From assembly GCA_016218725.1 (NCBI GenBank), contig JACRDB010000009.1, positions 1-64,000 on the forward strand: a stretch of DNA of 64,000 bases, read 5' to 3'. This DNA comes from Deltaproteobacteria bacterium. GTDB lineage: Bacteria; Myxococcota_A; Polyangia; Polyangiales; Ga0077539. The notes under the pieces were generated by a model, which saw nothing but the letters and a program-made list of their open reading frames with translations, was not told the DNA's origin and searched no databases. The position numbers were made by a program, and so were the translations under genes. How positions within the stretch are numbered: the stretch's first letter is position 1; each line of letters begins with the position of its first letter. Positions 1-8,674 of the stretch are shown piece by piece.

Positions 1-116
1 ACGCCGCCCGCGCGGCCGCGGACGCTGCCCGCGCGGCCGAGCGCGTCGCGAGGGAGTCCGCCGAGGCCGAGCTCGCGCGCCTGCGCGAGGAGCTTGAGCG
101 CCTTCGTCGAGGTTGA
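1..116 (+). CDS. C-terminal end of a coiled-coil protein (5' truncated)
   Basis: An open frame enters from the left edge and stops with TGA at 114-116, giving about 37 residues. They are almost all Ala, Arg, Glu and Leu (ending ELARLREELERLRRG), with the heptad-like spacing of a coiled coil. No domain lies inside the window, so the function is unknown. It could be the tail of a gliding or cell-division filament protein, but nothing here separates these options. The next gene starts 57 bases downstream on the same strand. Confidence 0.5.
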   Translation, partial: AARAAADAARAAERVARESAEAELARLREELERLRRG

Positions 117-173
117 TGGCCCGCGGCGCCCTGGCGGGGCCCCGGGGCGGTGTGGTAGAGCGCGGCGTCGCCG

Positions 174-1151
174 ATGGCCCACCGGTACCTTGTCGAGCGC
201 TCTCGCTGCCCGGCCTGCGCTGCGGAGGCGCGGGAGACGCTGTTCTCCTGCGGGCTCCTGGAGGCGCCGATCAGAGAGCACCTGGAGGCCCTCTACGCGC
301 CGCAGGGGTGCTTCGAGCCGGAGTATCTGGAGGACGGGCGCTACGAGCTGGTGGAGTGTGGAGCGTGCGGGCTGTACTATCAGGTGCACGTGGCCGGGGG
401 GGAGCTCCTCGGGCGCATCTATGAGCGTTGGATCGATCCGGTGAAGGCCTTCGGGCTGCGTCAGCGGAGCCTTACGCTCGACGCGCGCATGATCCAGGCG
501 CGGGAGGTGGTGCTGGCGGTGCAGCGGCACGGCGGCACCGAGGCGCCCTTGAGGGTGTTGGACTACGGCATGGGCTGGGGCTCCTGGTGCCAGATGGCCA
601 TGGCCTTCGGCTGCGAGGCGTACGGCGTGGAGAGCTCCCCGAGCCGCGTAGCGCACGCCAGGGCCCACGGGATCACGGTGGTCACGGCGGAGAAGCTGGG
701 CGGGTTGAGGTTCCCTTTTGTGAACTGTGACCAGGTGCTGGAGCACCTTACGGAGCCGCTTGAGGCGCTGCGCGTCCTGGCGGGGTGCCTGGGCCCCGGC
801 GGGCTCCTCAAGGTGAGCGTCCCCGACGGCGAGGACCTCTGCGGGCGCCTGGCGCGCGGGCGGTGGCTGGCCGCCGAGGGGTCGCCGGACTCGCTGCTGG
901 CGGTGACTCCGTTGCAGCACGTCAACTGCTTCCGACACGAGAACCTGGTGGGGATGGCCGCGAGGGCGGGGCTGCGCCCGGCAAAGCTCACGCTGGGGGA
1001 GCTCTACGCGAGCAGCGTGGACGGCGCCACGCCGGGACGCCTGGTGGACAGCCTCACGAGGCCCCTCGGGCGCCGGTTCCTGACACGCGATACGTACGTG
1101 TTCTTCGAGCGGAGGCGAGCCGGTCGTGAGGGGAGCGGCGGACCGCGGTGA
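174..1151 (+). CDS. Class I SAM-dependent methyltransferase with N-terminal Cys pairs
   Basis: The product has 325 residues. Two CxxC pairs (C12/C15 and C62/C65) near the N-terminus look like a small zinc-binding segment. A Rossmann methyltransferase domain follows; its SAM-binding motif I is VLDYGMGWG near residue 148 and a later acidic strand reads NCDQVLEHL. This layout is common in Methyltransf_23-type enzymes of sugar and polysaccharide clusters, as is the Cys-pair methyltransferase at 14126. A sugar or lipid-linked glycan substrate is therefore plausible but inferred. The ATG at 174 is the first start that keeps the Cys pairs; its ribosome-binding site is weak. Confidence 0.8.
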   Translation: MAHRYLVERSRCPACAAEARETLFSCGLLEAPIREHLEALYAPQGCFEPEYLEDGRYELVECGACGLYYQVHVAGGELLGRIYERWIDPVKAFGLRQRSLTLDARMIQAREVVLAVQRHGGTEAPLRVLDYGMGWGSWCQMAMAFGCEAYGVESSPSRVAHARAHGITVVTAEKLGGLRFPFVNCDQVLEHLTEPLEALRVLAGCLGPGGLLKVSVPDGEDLCGRLARGRWLAAEGSPDSLLAVTPLQHVNCFRHENLVGMAARAGLRPAKLTLGELYASSVDGATPGRLVDSLTRPLGRRFLTRDTYVFFERRRAGREGSGGPR

Positions 1152-1177
1152 GGCCACCCGGAGGGATGCCCCTTGAC

Positions 1178-1296
1178 GCGCGGCGTTGAGGACCGCGAGA
1201 GTTGCCGAGTACCCCGGTGTTGAGGACCGGGTGGGGACCACCGCGGTCACCTATGCACGCGTCGCGGTGGTCCCTACCCGATCCTCAACGCCGCGG
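1178..1296. repeat. REP-like inverted repeat array beside the RAYT gene
   Basis: The core GTTGAGGAYCG occurs forward near 1185 and 1219 and reversed at 1279-1289. The strongest pair is an arm from 1219 to about 1246 facing 1261-1289. The arms match over nearly their whole length with two or three differences, around a loop of about 14 bases. An outer pair, CGCGGCGTTGAGGA near 1180 and its reverse complement near 1283-1296, adds a second level. The array lies in the intergenic space 3' of the transposase gene, the usual place for REP sequences mobilised by a RAYT. No further copy was noticed in the window. Confidence 0.7.
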
Positions 1297-1347
1297 TACG
1301 GAGCAAATCCTGCGGTTACCCACGCTCGCGTTTCTGCCCAGGAGGGG

Positions 1348-1758
1348 TCAAAGACCCGAATGCTCGCATGCATGGATGGTGTCTCCCCTGCGGTGATGCT
1401 CGACCTGGTTGCGGACATAGGCGTCGAGCCTGGGCAACGCCAATGGAGAAAACGAAAAGACGCCGTAGCCCTCCTGCCAGCGGAAGTCAGCGGGTCCACC
1501 TCGCCGGCGGAAGAGGCCCGACGTCTCGCCCTTGAGCGACCCCACCAGGGAACTGATCGACGTCGCCGGGTGGAGGACCACGAGGCCGTGCACGTGGTCC
1601 TCGGTGCCCCCCAGCGCAAGGAGCACACACCGCCGGTCGGAGCTCACACCTCTGGCGCGGAGGTTGAGCAGGCGCCAGAGGTCCGGCGTCAGGAGCGGTC
1701 GTCGGCCGGCCGTGCCCCAGACCAGGTGGACGAAGACCTGACTGTAGTACGATCCCAT
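1348..1758 (-). CDS. REP-associated tyrosine transposase (RAYT, IS200/Y1_Tnp fold)
   Basis: This 136-residue product is a compact single-strand DNA nicking transposase of the Y1 HUH family. The HUH metal ligands are H55 and H57 (in EDHVHGLV) and the nucleophile is Y114 in LDAYVRNQVEHH, a typical family signature. The open frame continues upstream of ATG 1758, but the Y1 domain begins at MGSYYSQVFVHLVWG, so that start was chosen. All catalytic residues are present, so the protein could be active. Its GC content is lower than that of neighbouring genes. The inverted repeats at 1178-1296 are probably its substrate. RAYTs are usually domesticated and do not move as autonomous insertion sequences. 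Confidence 0.88.
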   Translation of the reverse strand: MGSYYSQVFVHLVWGTAGRRPLLTPDLWRLLNLRARGVSSDRRCVLLALGGTEDHVHGLVVLHPATSISSLVGSLKGETSGLFRRRGGPADFRWQEGYGVFSFSPLALPRLDAYVRNQVEHHRRGDTIHACEHSGL

Positions 1759-2035
1759 GGACCGGTTATCGCTAGGTCGTGGACAGCGGTTGCGCCCTGA
1801 AATGCCGACTGCGCCTGATGTCCTGGCGCCTCGCCCGTGAATTCCTGTGCCGCGTCGCGGCACCCGGGAGCAGCGCAAATCGCACGGCCTTCTGGAGGGT
1901 CCTAGGGCGTAACCTGGAGAATCCGACACCGATGACCACGCGGCGTGGAGTTGCGTCGGTGCTCCGGCGCCGATCGCCTCCGATCGCCGTTGACGCTTCA
2001 GCGCAGCCGGTGTGATGCTGGCTGTGAGGGACCCC

Positions 2036-4396
2036 ATGGGACGGATCGTGCGATGGTCGTTGCTGGCACTCGCGGTAGCGGTGGCGGGCTGCGGGTCGAA
2101 CCCCCCCGTCACGCCTTCCCCTGCGGACGTGGCCGCGTTGGACACCGCGGAGGTGCAGGTCCCGGTGGACGTCGCGGACGTCGGGCCGCCCTGGGAGGTC
2201 CCGGTGATGGACGCGCCCGGGGAGGCGGGGTGCGTGGACCTGGACCGGGACGGCTTCCCGGCCACGGCGTGCGGTGGGATGCCGCCGGACTGCGACGATG
2301 GGAACCCCATGGTGCGCCCCGGGGCCGCGGAGGTGTGCGACCGGGCCGGGCTCGACGAGGACTGCGACCCATGCACCGTAGCGGGTACCGCTGACGGCGA
2401 CGGTGATCGAGATACCTTCCTGAGCGCTCTCTGCGAGAACCGGTACCTGGGAGCGACCCCTACCTGCGGGATGACTGTGCGTGTCCGGGCGGGGCGCGTC
2501 GCGGGGCCTGATTGTGACGATACGAACGGGAACGTGCGGCCCAATCAGGCGGAGGTCTGTAATAGTCTTGACGACAACTGCGACGGCGCGATTGATGAGG
2601 GTGTCCAGAGGACGTTTACCATTGATCGCGATCGCGACCGCTTTGGTGACTCCGCGATGGGGGCAGTGACCCGCGTCGCGTGTGCCGCGCCCCCGGGCTT
2701 CGTGGATGATCGCAGCGACTGCGACGACAGCAATCCGCTGGTCAATCCTGGATCGCGTGAGGTCTGCGACGAAGGCATGCGCGATGAGAACTGCGATGGT
2801 ACACCGAACGAAAGCTGTCCATGCGTCGCAGGCACCTCCTCGGGAATGCCGTGCTGCGCTGGGCGGGGGCAACTAGAGTGTGTCATGAGGCCCACGGGCG
2901 GTTCCGAGGTGCGCTGCAACGCCGTGATCGGCACGGAGGTGTGTAACGGCGCAGACGACGACTGCGACGGAATGACCGACGAGGGGTGCATCTGCACGCC
3001 TGGCACAATGCGCCCTTGTTATGAGGGTGCTGAGGGCACGGCCGGGAGGGGCGCGTGCCGCGGTGGCAGCCAGACCTGCGCGGTGGTCGGCACGGGCACG
3101 GCTTCGTGGAGTACCTGTGTCGGCCAGGTCCTCCCAGGCCCCGAGGTGTGCGACACGCTCGACAACGACTGTGATGGAGCGGCGGACGAGGGTGTTACTT
3201 CAGCGTACTATCCCGATCGCGATAGCGATGGCTTCGGGGACCAACGAGCGTCCCCGGAGGCTCTGTGTCGTGGCCGTGCGGGGCTGGTCGAGAATAACCA
3301 CGCTGACTGTGATGACGCGAATCCCCTCATTCACCCGGCAGCGCGGGAGGTGTGTGATGCCGCTTCGGCCGACGAGAACTGCAACGGCACAGCCAACGAG
3401 GTGTGCGACTGCGCGCCCCTCGGGATGGTACGGTCGTGTTGCGCGACGCGCGGAATGCAGACGTGTCTGCCCGGTGGCACGGGCGCTAGCTGGGGTCCGT
3501 GTTCGGTGTTGGCCGCGCCGGAGGTCTGCGACGGCGTCGATAACAACTGCGACGGAACGGTTGATGAAGGAACCCGGCTGACGTGCTTTGTCGACGCCGA
3601 CGGAGATGGCTTCGCGCCAGCGAGCGCGAGGCCCGAGCAGCTCTGTCCGGCGATTGGCAGCACCACCGTCTGCCCTGGACGATTCACGCCAAGGGCGCCG
3701 GGAACTGCCCCCGACTGTAACGACACCCCCGGTTCGGGCGCGGCGATCTTCCCCGGTGCGACCGAGCTCTGCACGCCGGTGAATGAAAACTGCGATCCCC
3801 TGGGACGCGGGTACGACGGCCCGGGATTCCAGTGCGAGTTGGGCCAGACACAGGGATGCCCCATCTGCCCGGGGTCGCTACACTCGGACATGATCCCATC
3901 GGGCAATGCGAACCAGCCCTGCGTCAACTCGACGACCAACACATGCATCTGGGGTACTTGTGCGTTCGACTGGCGCCCAGGGCAGCGACGCCTGTGGACT
4001 CGGCCTGCGGCGGATATGATTTTCAGGACCGGGACCGGGCTCTGTGGCAGAGTGGAGGGATCAGTGGTGCAGGTCCCGCGCGGGACCTCACCACCGTCTT
4101 GCACCGCTGGGGGTGAGAGCTTCGCCCTCCCTCGGGGCTGGTTCTCCTTCAGGGTTCGGTTCTCGCGTACAAGTTCCAGCGGAAGCGCGAGGTTCCGGAT
4201 TCGGACCAACGTAGGTGCCACGGAGGGTCTTCCCAGTGACGGCGCCATCACTGGGATTGGTTCGACGGAGCTCCTCAACGTTTTCTACATGCCCAGCGAG
4301 TGCATTCTGGTGCGATTGGAGATCGTGGCCCTGGACACCGCCACGGGTGGCTTTCAATTTGACTCTGTCGCACTATGGGCCGAGAGGCCACCGTGA
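2036..4396 (+). CDS. MopE-repeat surface lipoprotein
   Basis: The product has 786 residues. The N-terminus is a lipoprotein signal (LLALAVAVAGCGS, lipobox Cys about residue 18). A long chain of Asp/Cys-rich MopE-type metal-binding repeats follows, including the forms EVCNSLDDNCDG, EVCDTLDNDCDG and EVCDGVDNNCDG, usually ending in DEG. The last 200 residues lack the repeat and may be a separate beta-rich domain. The family is surface-exposed and binds calcium or copper. ATG 2036 has a good ribosome-binding site (AGGGA); a GTG at 2012 would spoil the signal peptide. GC is near 60%, lower than the kinase gene it overlaps. Confidence 0.85.
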   Translation: MGRIVRWSLLALAVAVAGCGSNPPVTPSPADVAALDTAEVQVPVDVADVGPPWEVPVMDAPGEAGCVDLDRDGFPATACGGMPPDCDDGNPMVRPGAAEVCDRAGLDEDCDPCTVAGTADGDGDRDTFLSALCENRYLGATPTCGMTVRVRAGRVAGPDCDDTNGNVRPNQAEVCNSLDDNCDGAIDEGVQRTFTIDRDRDRFGDSAMGAVTRVACAAPPGFVDDRSDCDDSNPLVNPGSREVCDEGMRDENCDGTPNESCPCVAGTSSGMPCCAGRGQLECVMRPTGGSEVRCNAVIGTEVCNGADDDCDGMTDEGCICTPGTMRPCYEGAEGTAGRGACRGGSQTCAVVGTGTASWSTCVGQVLPGPEVCDTLDNDCDGAADEGVTSAYYPDRDSDGFGDQRASPEALCRGRAGLVENNHADCDDANPLIHPAAREVCDAASADENCNGTANEVCDCAPLGMVRSCCATRGMQTCLPGGTGASWGPCSVLAAPEVCDGVDNNCDGTVDEGTRLTCFVDADGDGFAPASARPEQLCPAIGSTTVCPGRFTPRAPGTAPDCNDTPGSGAAIFPGATELCTPVNENCDPLGRGYDGPGFQCELGQTQGCPICPGSLHSDMIPSGNANQPCVNSTTNTCIWGTCAFDWRPGQRRLWTRPAADMIFRTGTGLCGRVEGSVVQVPRGTSPPSCTAGGESFALPRGWFSFRVRFSRTSSSGSARFRIRTNVGATEGLPSDGAITGIGSTELLNVFYMPSECILVRLEIVALDTATGGFQFDSVALWAERPP

Positions 4397-5964
4397 ATCC
4401 TTCGCTCCCCCTCCCCTTCGACCCCAACGCGCCGATCGCGGACCCGCTCCTCGGCGCCGTCGTGGCCGGGCGGTACAAGGTCCTGCGGGTCCTCGGCGAG
4501 GGTGGGATGGGCGTCGTGTACGAGGCCGAGCAGGTGGACCTCGGGCGGGCTGTCGCCCTCAAGACCCTCCACGCCGGCGTCGCCCGCAAGCCCGAGGCCG
4601 TCACCCGCTTCCAGCGCGAGGCCCAGTCCGTCGCCCGCGTCAAGAACCCACACATCGTCGAGGTCTTCGAGCTCAATCGCCTCCCGGACGGCACGCTCTT
4701 CATCGCCATGGAGTTCCTCAAGGGCCGGGAGCTCGCGAAGCTCGTCCGCGACGGGCCCCTCCCCATCGGCCGCGCCGTGCGCATCGCCATGCAGCTCTGC
4801 GACGCCTTGATCGATGTCCATCAAGCCGGGATCGTGCACCGGGACCTGAAGCCCGACAACATCTACCTCGTGCCCTCCGGGTCCCAGGAGGACTTCGTCA
4901 AGGTCCTGGACTTCGGCATCTCCAAGATGGTCGAGGGCGCCGACGGAGGCGGCGTCACCAACACGCGGTCGCTCCTCGGGACGCCGGCGTACATGTCCCC
5001 GGAGCAGGCCGGCAACGCCCGCCACGCCGATCACCGCGCGGACCTCTACGCCGTCGGCGGGATCCTCTATCGCTCCCTCGCTGGTCGCACGCCCTTCGTC
5101 CACGAGGACTTTCACGCCCTGATCGTCGCCGTGATCTACAACGAGGTGCCTGACCTGCGCGGCTTCCGCCCCGATGTCCCCGCGGGCCTCGCCGAGGTCA
5201 TCCACCGCTGCCTCGCCAAGGAGCCCGACGCGCGCCCGCCCGATGCCCGCGCGCTGCGCGAGGCCCTCGCGCCCTACGCCGACGTCGCGGGCTACGTCGT
5301 CCCCGCGTGGTCCGCCGCGCCGAACACCGGGCCCGCCCGCGCTTCCGTGGAGGCCACCCCATCGTCGCAGCCCTACCCCTCGCTGCCCTCGGCGACGCCG
5401 CCCTCCCAGCCCCTGTCCTCTGTGCCGCCGCAGCCCGCGTCGTACCAGCACTCACGGCCCTCTGCGCCGTCGCCCTCGCAGCCGGGCGCGCCCATGATGG
5501 CGCCGATCATCGTACAGACCCAGAGCTCGGGCCTCCTTGTGCTCCTCGGGGTCCTCGGCACCCTGGTCCTGGTCGGTGCGCTCGGCGTCGCCGGGTGGGC
5601 GCTCGTGCTCCGAACTCCAGGGAGCGCGCCTGCGTCGTCTCCTACAACCGCCGCGGCCGCCGTCCCCAGGGCCCCGGGGACCGCGGTGGCGCCCAACTCC
5701 GCGCCAGCGCCCGCGGCGCCGCCTCGGCCTGCTGCCGCGCCCAGGGCGCCGTCCCCAGCGCCCCTGGTCGCCGCGCCCCCCGCCGCGCGTCCCTCGCCCT
5801 CGGAGCCCGAGCGGCGCCACGGGCGCCATCATCGCGACCGCGACACCATGGCTCCCTCCTCGGGACCCGTCTACGGCCCGTCGGGCGCGCAGCCCGCCCC
5901 TGCTCCCAGACCGTCGTCGCAAGGCGTGCTGGTGCACTCCACCCCGGCCAACCCCTTCGAGTGA
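4393..5964 (+). CDS. Membrane-anchored Ser/Thr protein kinase (PknB-like)
   Basis: The product has 523 residues with a full Hanks-type kinase domain at about 28-300: glycine loop GEGGMG (35-40), K57, HRDLKPDN (149-156), DFG (173-175) and the activation-segment motif GTPAYMSPEQ. A Pro/Ser-rich linker leads to one membrane span near 375-400 (LLVLLGVLGTLVLVGALGVA), then a Pro/Ala-rich exported tail with no recognised sensor domain. GTG 4393 was chosen because it overlaps the upstream stop as GTGA and has GAGAGG five bases before it; ATG 4375 has no such site. Its partners are probably the TPR/PEGA and MopE proteins just downstream. Confidence 0.9.
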   Translation: MNPSLPLPFDPNAPIADPLLGAVVAGRYKVLRVLGEGGMGVVYEAEQVDLGRAVALKTLHAGVARKPEAVTRFQREAQSVARVKNPHIVEVFELNRLPDGTLFIAMEFLKGRELAKLVRDGPLPIGRAVRIAMQLCDALIDVHQAGIVHRDLKPDNIYLVPSGSQEDFVKVLDFGISKMVEGADGGGVTNTRSLLGTPAYMSPEQAGNARHADHRADLYAVGGILYRSLAGRTPFVHEDFHALIVAVIYNEVPDLRGFRPDVPAGLAEVIHRCLAKEPDARPPDARALREALAPYADVAGYVVPAWSAAPNTGPARASVEATPSSQPYPSLPSATPPSQPLSSVPPQPASYQHSRPSAPSPSQPGAPMMAPIIVQTQSSGLLVLLGVLGTLVLVGALGVAGWALVLRTPGSAPASSPTTAAAAVPRAPGTAVAPNSAPAPAAPPRPAAAPRAPSPAPLVAAPPAARPSPSEPERRHGRHHRDRDTMAPSSGPVYGPSGAQPAPAPRPSSQGVLVHSTPANPFE

Positions 5965-5970
5965 TCGAGC

Positions 5971-6906
5971 ATGTCCGCTCGCACGACGCTCCAGTTCGGC
6001 GGCGCGACGCTCGCGGTGATCCTCGCTGCCGCCACCGCGGGCGCGCAGGACCTCGGCCCGGCACGCCAGCGCCACGAGCGCGCCGTGGCCCTCACGCAGG
6101 AGAACCCCCCCAACTACAACGCCGCCCTCACGGAGTTTGAAGAAGCCTATCGACTCCTGGAGGGGCACCCCCGGCGCTATGTCGAGCTGCGCAACATCGC
6201 CGAGTGCTACCAGAACCTCGGGCAGTATGACCGCGCGCTCACGGCCTTTCAGCGCTACCTCCAGGAGGGTGGCCCCGGCGCCGAGGACCGCCCGCGTTAC
6301 GAAGCCGCCATCGCCGCGCTGGAGAGCACCCTCGGGAGCTTTGACATCCAGGTGAACCTCCCCAGCGCCGAGGTCTGGGTGGATGACCGACAGGTCGGTG
6401 TGGCTCCCGGGAGGGTGCGGGTCCCTGGCGGGCGTCACCTGGTGGAGCTTCGGGCCAGCGGGCATAGCCCCTCCAGGCAGGAGGCTCAGGTGGCGTCGCG
6501 GCAGACTACGCCTCTGGCGTTCACCCTGGAGGTCCTCGGGCGCGGGGGCATGGCCCCGGTGTTCTTCTGGAGCGCGCTAGGCGCCACGGCGGTCACCGCC
6601 AGCGTGGGGGCCGTGTTCGGTGTCCTCGCCCTCTCGGCGCGGTCCGACGTGAACACACGGCTCGCCAGCAGCGACGACGCCACCCGCTTCTCCGTGGGTC
6701 CCGGCGACCAGCAGCGCATCACCTCGCTCGCCACCACGGCGGACATTCTCTACGCGTCGGCGGGCGTGCTCGCCGTGGGGACCGCGGTGCTGTACTTCAT
6801 CACCGATTTCCGCGGAGGCCGCGCCGCCCCCGCCCAGGGCTCGCTGCGGCTGCGGCCCCTGGTGGGCCCTGGAGGGCTGGGCGTAGGCCTCGGGGGTGCG
6901 TTTTGA
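5971..6906 (+). CDS. TPR/PEGA-domain membrane protein
   Basis: The product has 311 residues. A signal peptide (LAVILAAATAGAQ) is followed by TPR-like helices at about 30-115 (ALTEFEEAYRLLEG, NLGQYDRALTAFQRYLQ). A PEGA-like beta domain comes next at about 125-185 (VWVDDRQVGVAPGRVRVPGG), then two hydrophobic spans near 195-220 and 255-275. It lies 6 bp after the kinase gene and overlaps the next gene by 4 bp, so all three are probably co-expressed. An envelope scaffold or sensor for the kinase is inferred. A similar TPR-type partner sits beside the kinase at 36302-37705. Confidence 0.75.
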   Translation: MSARTTLQFGGATLAVILAAATAGAQDLGPARQRHERAVALTQENPPNYNAALTEFEEAYRLLEGHPRRYVELRNIAECYQNLGQYDRALTAFQRYLQEGGPGAEDRPRYEAAIAALESTLGSFDIQVNLPSAEVWVDDRQVGVAPGRVRVPGGRHLVELRASGHSPSRQEAQVASRQTTPLAFTLEVLGRGGMAPVFFWSALGATAVTASVGAVFGVLALSARSDVNTRLASSDDATRFSVGPGDQQRITSLATTADILYASAGVLAVGTAVLYFITDFRGGRAAPAQGSLRLRPLVGPGGLGVGLGGAF

Positions 6907-8630
6907 AGCGGGCGGCCCTCGGCTTCCTGGCCGCGCTCCCGGGGTGCTTCGCGCTGGACCTCGGGGGCTTTGACCTCCCTCGGTGCACCAGCAACGCGCA
7001 GTGCGAGGCGCTCAACAGCGCCGAGCGCATCGCCGCGAGCGCGTGCGTGCGGTACCAGTGCGCGCCCCAAGGGCGCGTGTGCGCGCTCCTCCCGCGCGAC
7101 GACGACGGCGACGGGGACCCAGCGCCCCAGTGCGGCGGGCGCGACTGCGACGACCGGGACGCGCGGAGGGTCGGCAACCCAAGCAGCCCTCGGGCGAGGG
7201 AGCTATGCGACGGCGCCGACAACGACTGCGACGGCGTCATTGACGAAGACGCCTTCCGTCGCGCGGAGCCCCAGCGCGTGCTCCTGGGCTTCGCGACGCC
7301 CGGCACCTTCACCGCCGCGCGCCGCGCCGACGGGGCTACGGCGCTCTTCACGGCCTCGGGCACGCCGATGGCTTCCGTGGCGTTCTTCGACGGGCGCTCC
7401 CTCGCTCCGGCGCCGCTCGTGTACAGCGCCCAGGTCCTGGTGGATGGGAGCCCCGTGGACCGCCCGAACGCCTGCCCGGTCTCCGTCGCCGGGGACCGCG
7501 TGGACTTCGGCTCCTGCGCCTTCGACGACGTCGCAGGGGCCCCCGCTGGGGGCTCCCGGTGGTTCGCGCTGGCGCTCAACCCCTCGGGCTGCGCCGCGGG
7601 GCAGGTGCGCGCCGGGTGGTTCGACGAGGCCGCGCGCCAGGTGGTTCTGTCCAGCGTGCGCTCGCGGCTCGCCGTCGGCGTGGACCTCACGCCCGCGGGC
7701 TGCACCGGCGCGTCGCGTGGGTCCCCGCCGGGCGCGTCGCGGTTGGCGCTCGCGGCGCTCCCGGACCCGATGACCCCGCGGGCCCTCGCGGCCTGGATGG
7801 CGCGCGAGCGCACCGTCGATGGCTGCGGCGCTCCCGCCGCGGTGGAGACGCTCGGCCTCGCCCTCGTGTCCGAGTTCCTCGCCGGCGGACGCCGCGTGGA
7901 CGACGTGCGGGGCACCGACGGCGGCCGCCCGCGCTCCCTCGGGAACACCGTCCAGCGCGGTCGCCCCGCGGTCCTCGCGGTCCCGGAGGCGCGCGCCTAC
8001 GCCGTGCTCTTCGGCGCCGAGAGCGGCGGGGTCCGGGTGCGGGTCGTGCCGGCCTTCGCGGACGCCTCGGCCATGCTGGACCTGGGGCGCACGCCCTTCA
8101 CCCTCTCCGGCGAGGGCACCGGGAGCGTGGCGGAGGTGAGCGCGTCGCCAGGCGCCACGCGCCCCGACGGCTTTGATCTCGGCGTCGCATGGCGCGACGG
8201 CTGCGCGCCCGCAGGGGCGCTCTACTTCTCTCGTGTCCGCGTCGACGCGGCGGCCCCGGAGCGCTCCATGGCCACGCCCCCGGTGCGCGTGACCATGGAC
8301 GGGAGGCTGCCCGTGGTCGCCTGGCTGCCCTCCGGGGTGCTCTCCGTGGGGAGCGCCCGCGGTGGAGCCACGGTCACCGACGCCACCGACGGCGGCTGGG
8401 CCGTCGCCTGGGTGGAGGGCGGCCGGGCCCTCGCGCGGCGCGCCTCGGAGCTCGATGGCGCGCTGGTGGACAGCGCGCCGGTGGTCCTCGGCGACGCGCG
8501 CGGGGACACCCGCGGGGCCACGCTCCAACCGGCGCCGGAGGGCGCCGCGGCGTGGGTCCTGGGCCTCGTCCACGACGCCGAGGGGAGCGCGCTCCTCGGG
8601 TCCGAGCTCGGCTGCCGCCCCGCGCGGTAG
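6903..8630 (+). CDS. MopE-motif lipoprotein with beta-propeller-like body
   Basis: The product has 575 residues from a TTG at 6903 that overlaps the previous stop (TTGA). The signal is short, with a possible lipobox Cys about 15 residues in (LAALPGCF). Near residue 100 one clear MopE repeat reads LCDGADNDCDGVIDE, after a Cys-rich segment. The remaining 450 residues are Gly/Val/Ala-rich with repeated short strands, which suggests a beta-propeller, though no family was recognised. It is probably displayed on the cell surface as the third member of the kinase operon. The TTG start and short signal are the least certain points. Confidence 0.75.
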   Translation: MKRAALGFLAALPGCFALDLGGFDLPRCTSNAQCEALNSAERIAASACVRYQCAPQGRVCALLPRDDDGDGDPAPQCGGRDCDDRDARRVGNPSSPRARELCDGADNDCDGVIDEDAFRRAEPQRVLLGFATPGTFTAARRADGATALFTASGTPMASVAFFDGRSLAPAPLVYSAQVLVDGSPVDRPNACPVSVAGDRVDFGSCAFDDVAGAPAGGSRWFALALNPSGCAAGQVRAGWFDEAARQVVLSSVRSRLAVGVDLTPAGCTGASRGSPPGASRLALAALPDPMTPRALAAWMARERTVDGCGAPAAVETLGLALVSEFLAGGRRVDDVRGTDGGRPRSLGNTVQRGRPAVLAVPEARAYAVLFGAESGGVRVRVVPAFADASAMLDLGRTPFTLSGEGTGSVAEVSASPGATRPDGFDLGVAWRDGCAPAGALYFSRVRVDAAAPERSMATPPVRVTMDGRLPVVAWLPSGVLSVGSARGGATVTDATDGGWAVAWVEGGRALARRASELDGALVDSAPVVLGDARGDTRGATLQPAPEGAAAWVLGLVHDAEGSALLGSELGCRPAR

Positions 8631-8674
8631 TGCGCCTGGGCTGGCCTTGACACCCGCTCGGACAAGGCGTTCCC

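Noticed and set aside
1178..1296. Possible short CRISPR array
   Set aside because: The repeats face each other and are not evenly spaced direct repeats. No cas genes are near; a REP explanation fits better.
1186..1800. Plus-strand frame over the RAYT gene
   Set aside because: It is the antisense of the transposase and its inverted repeats.
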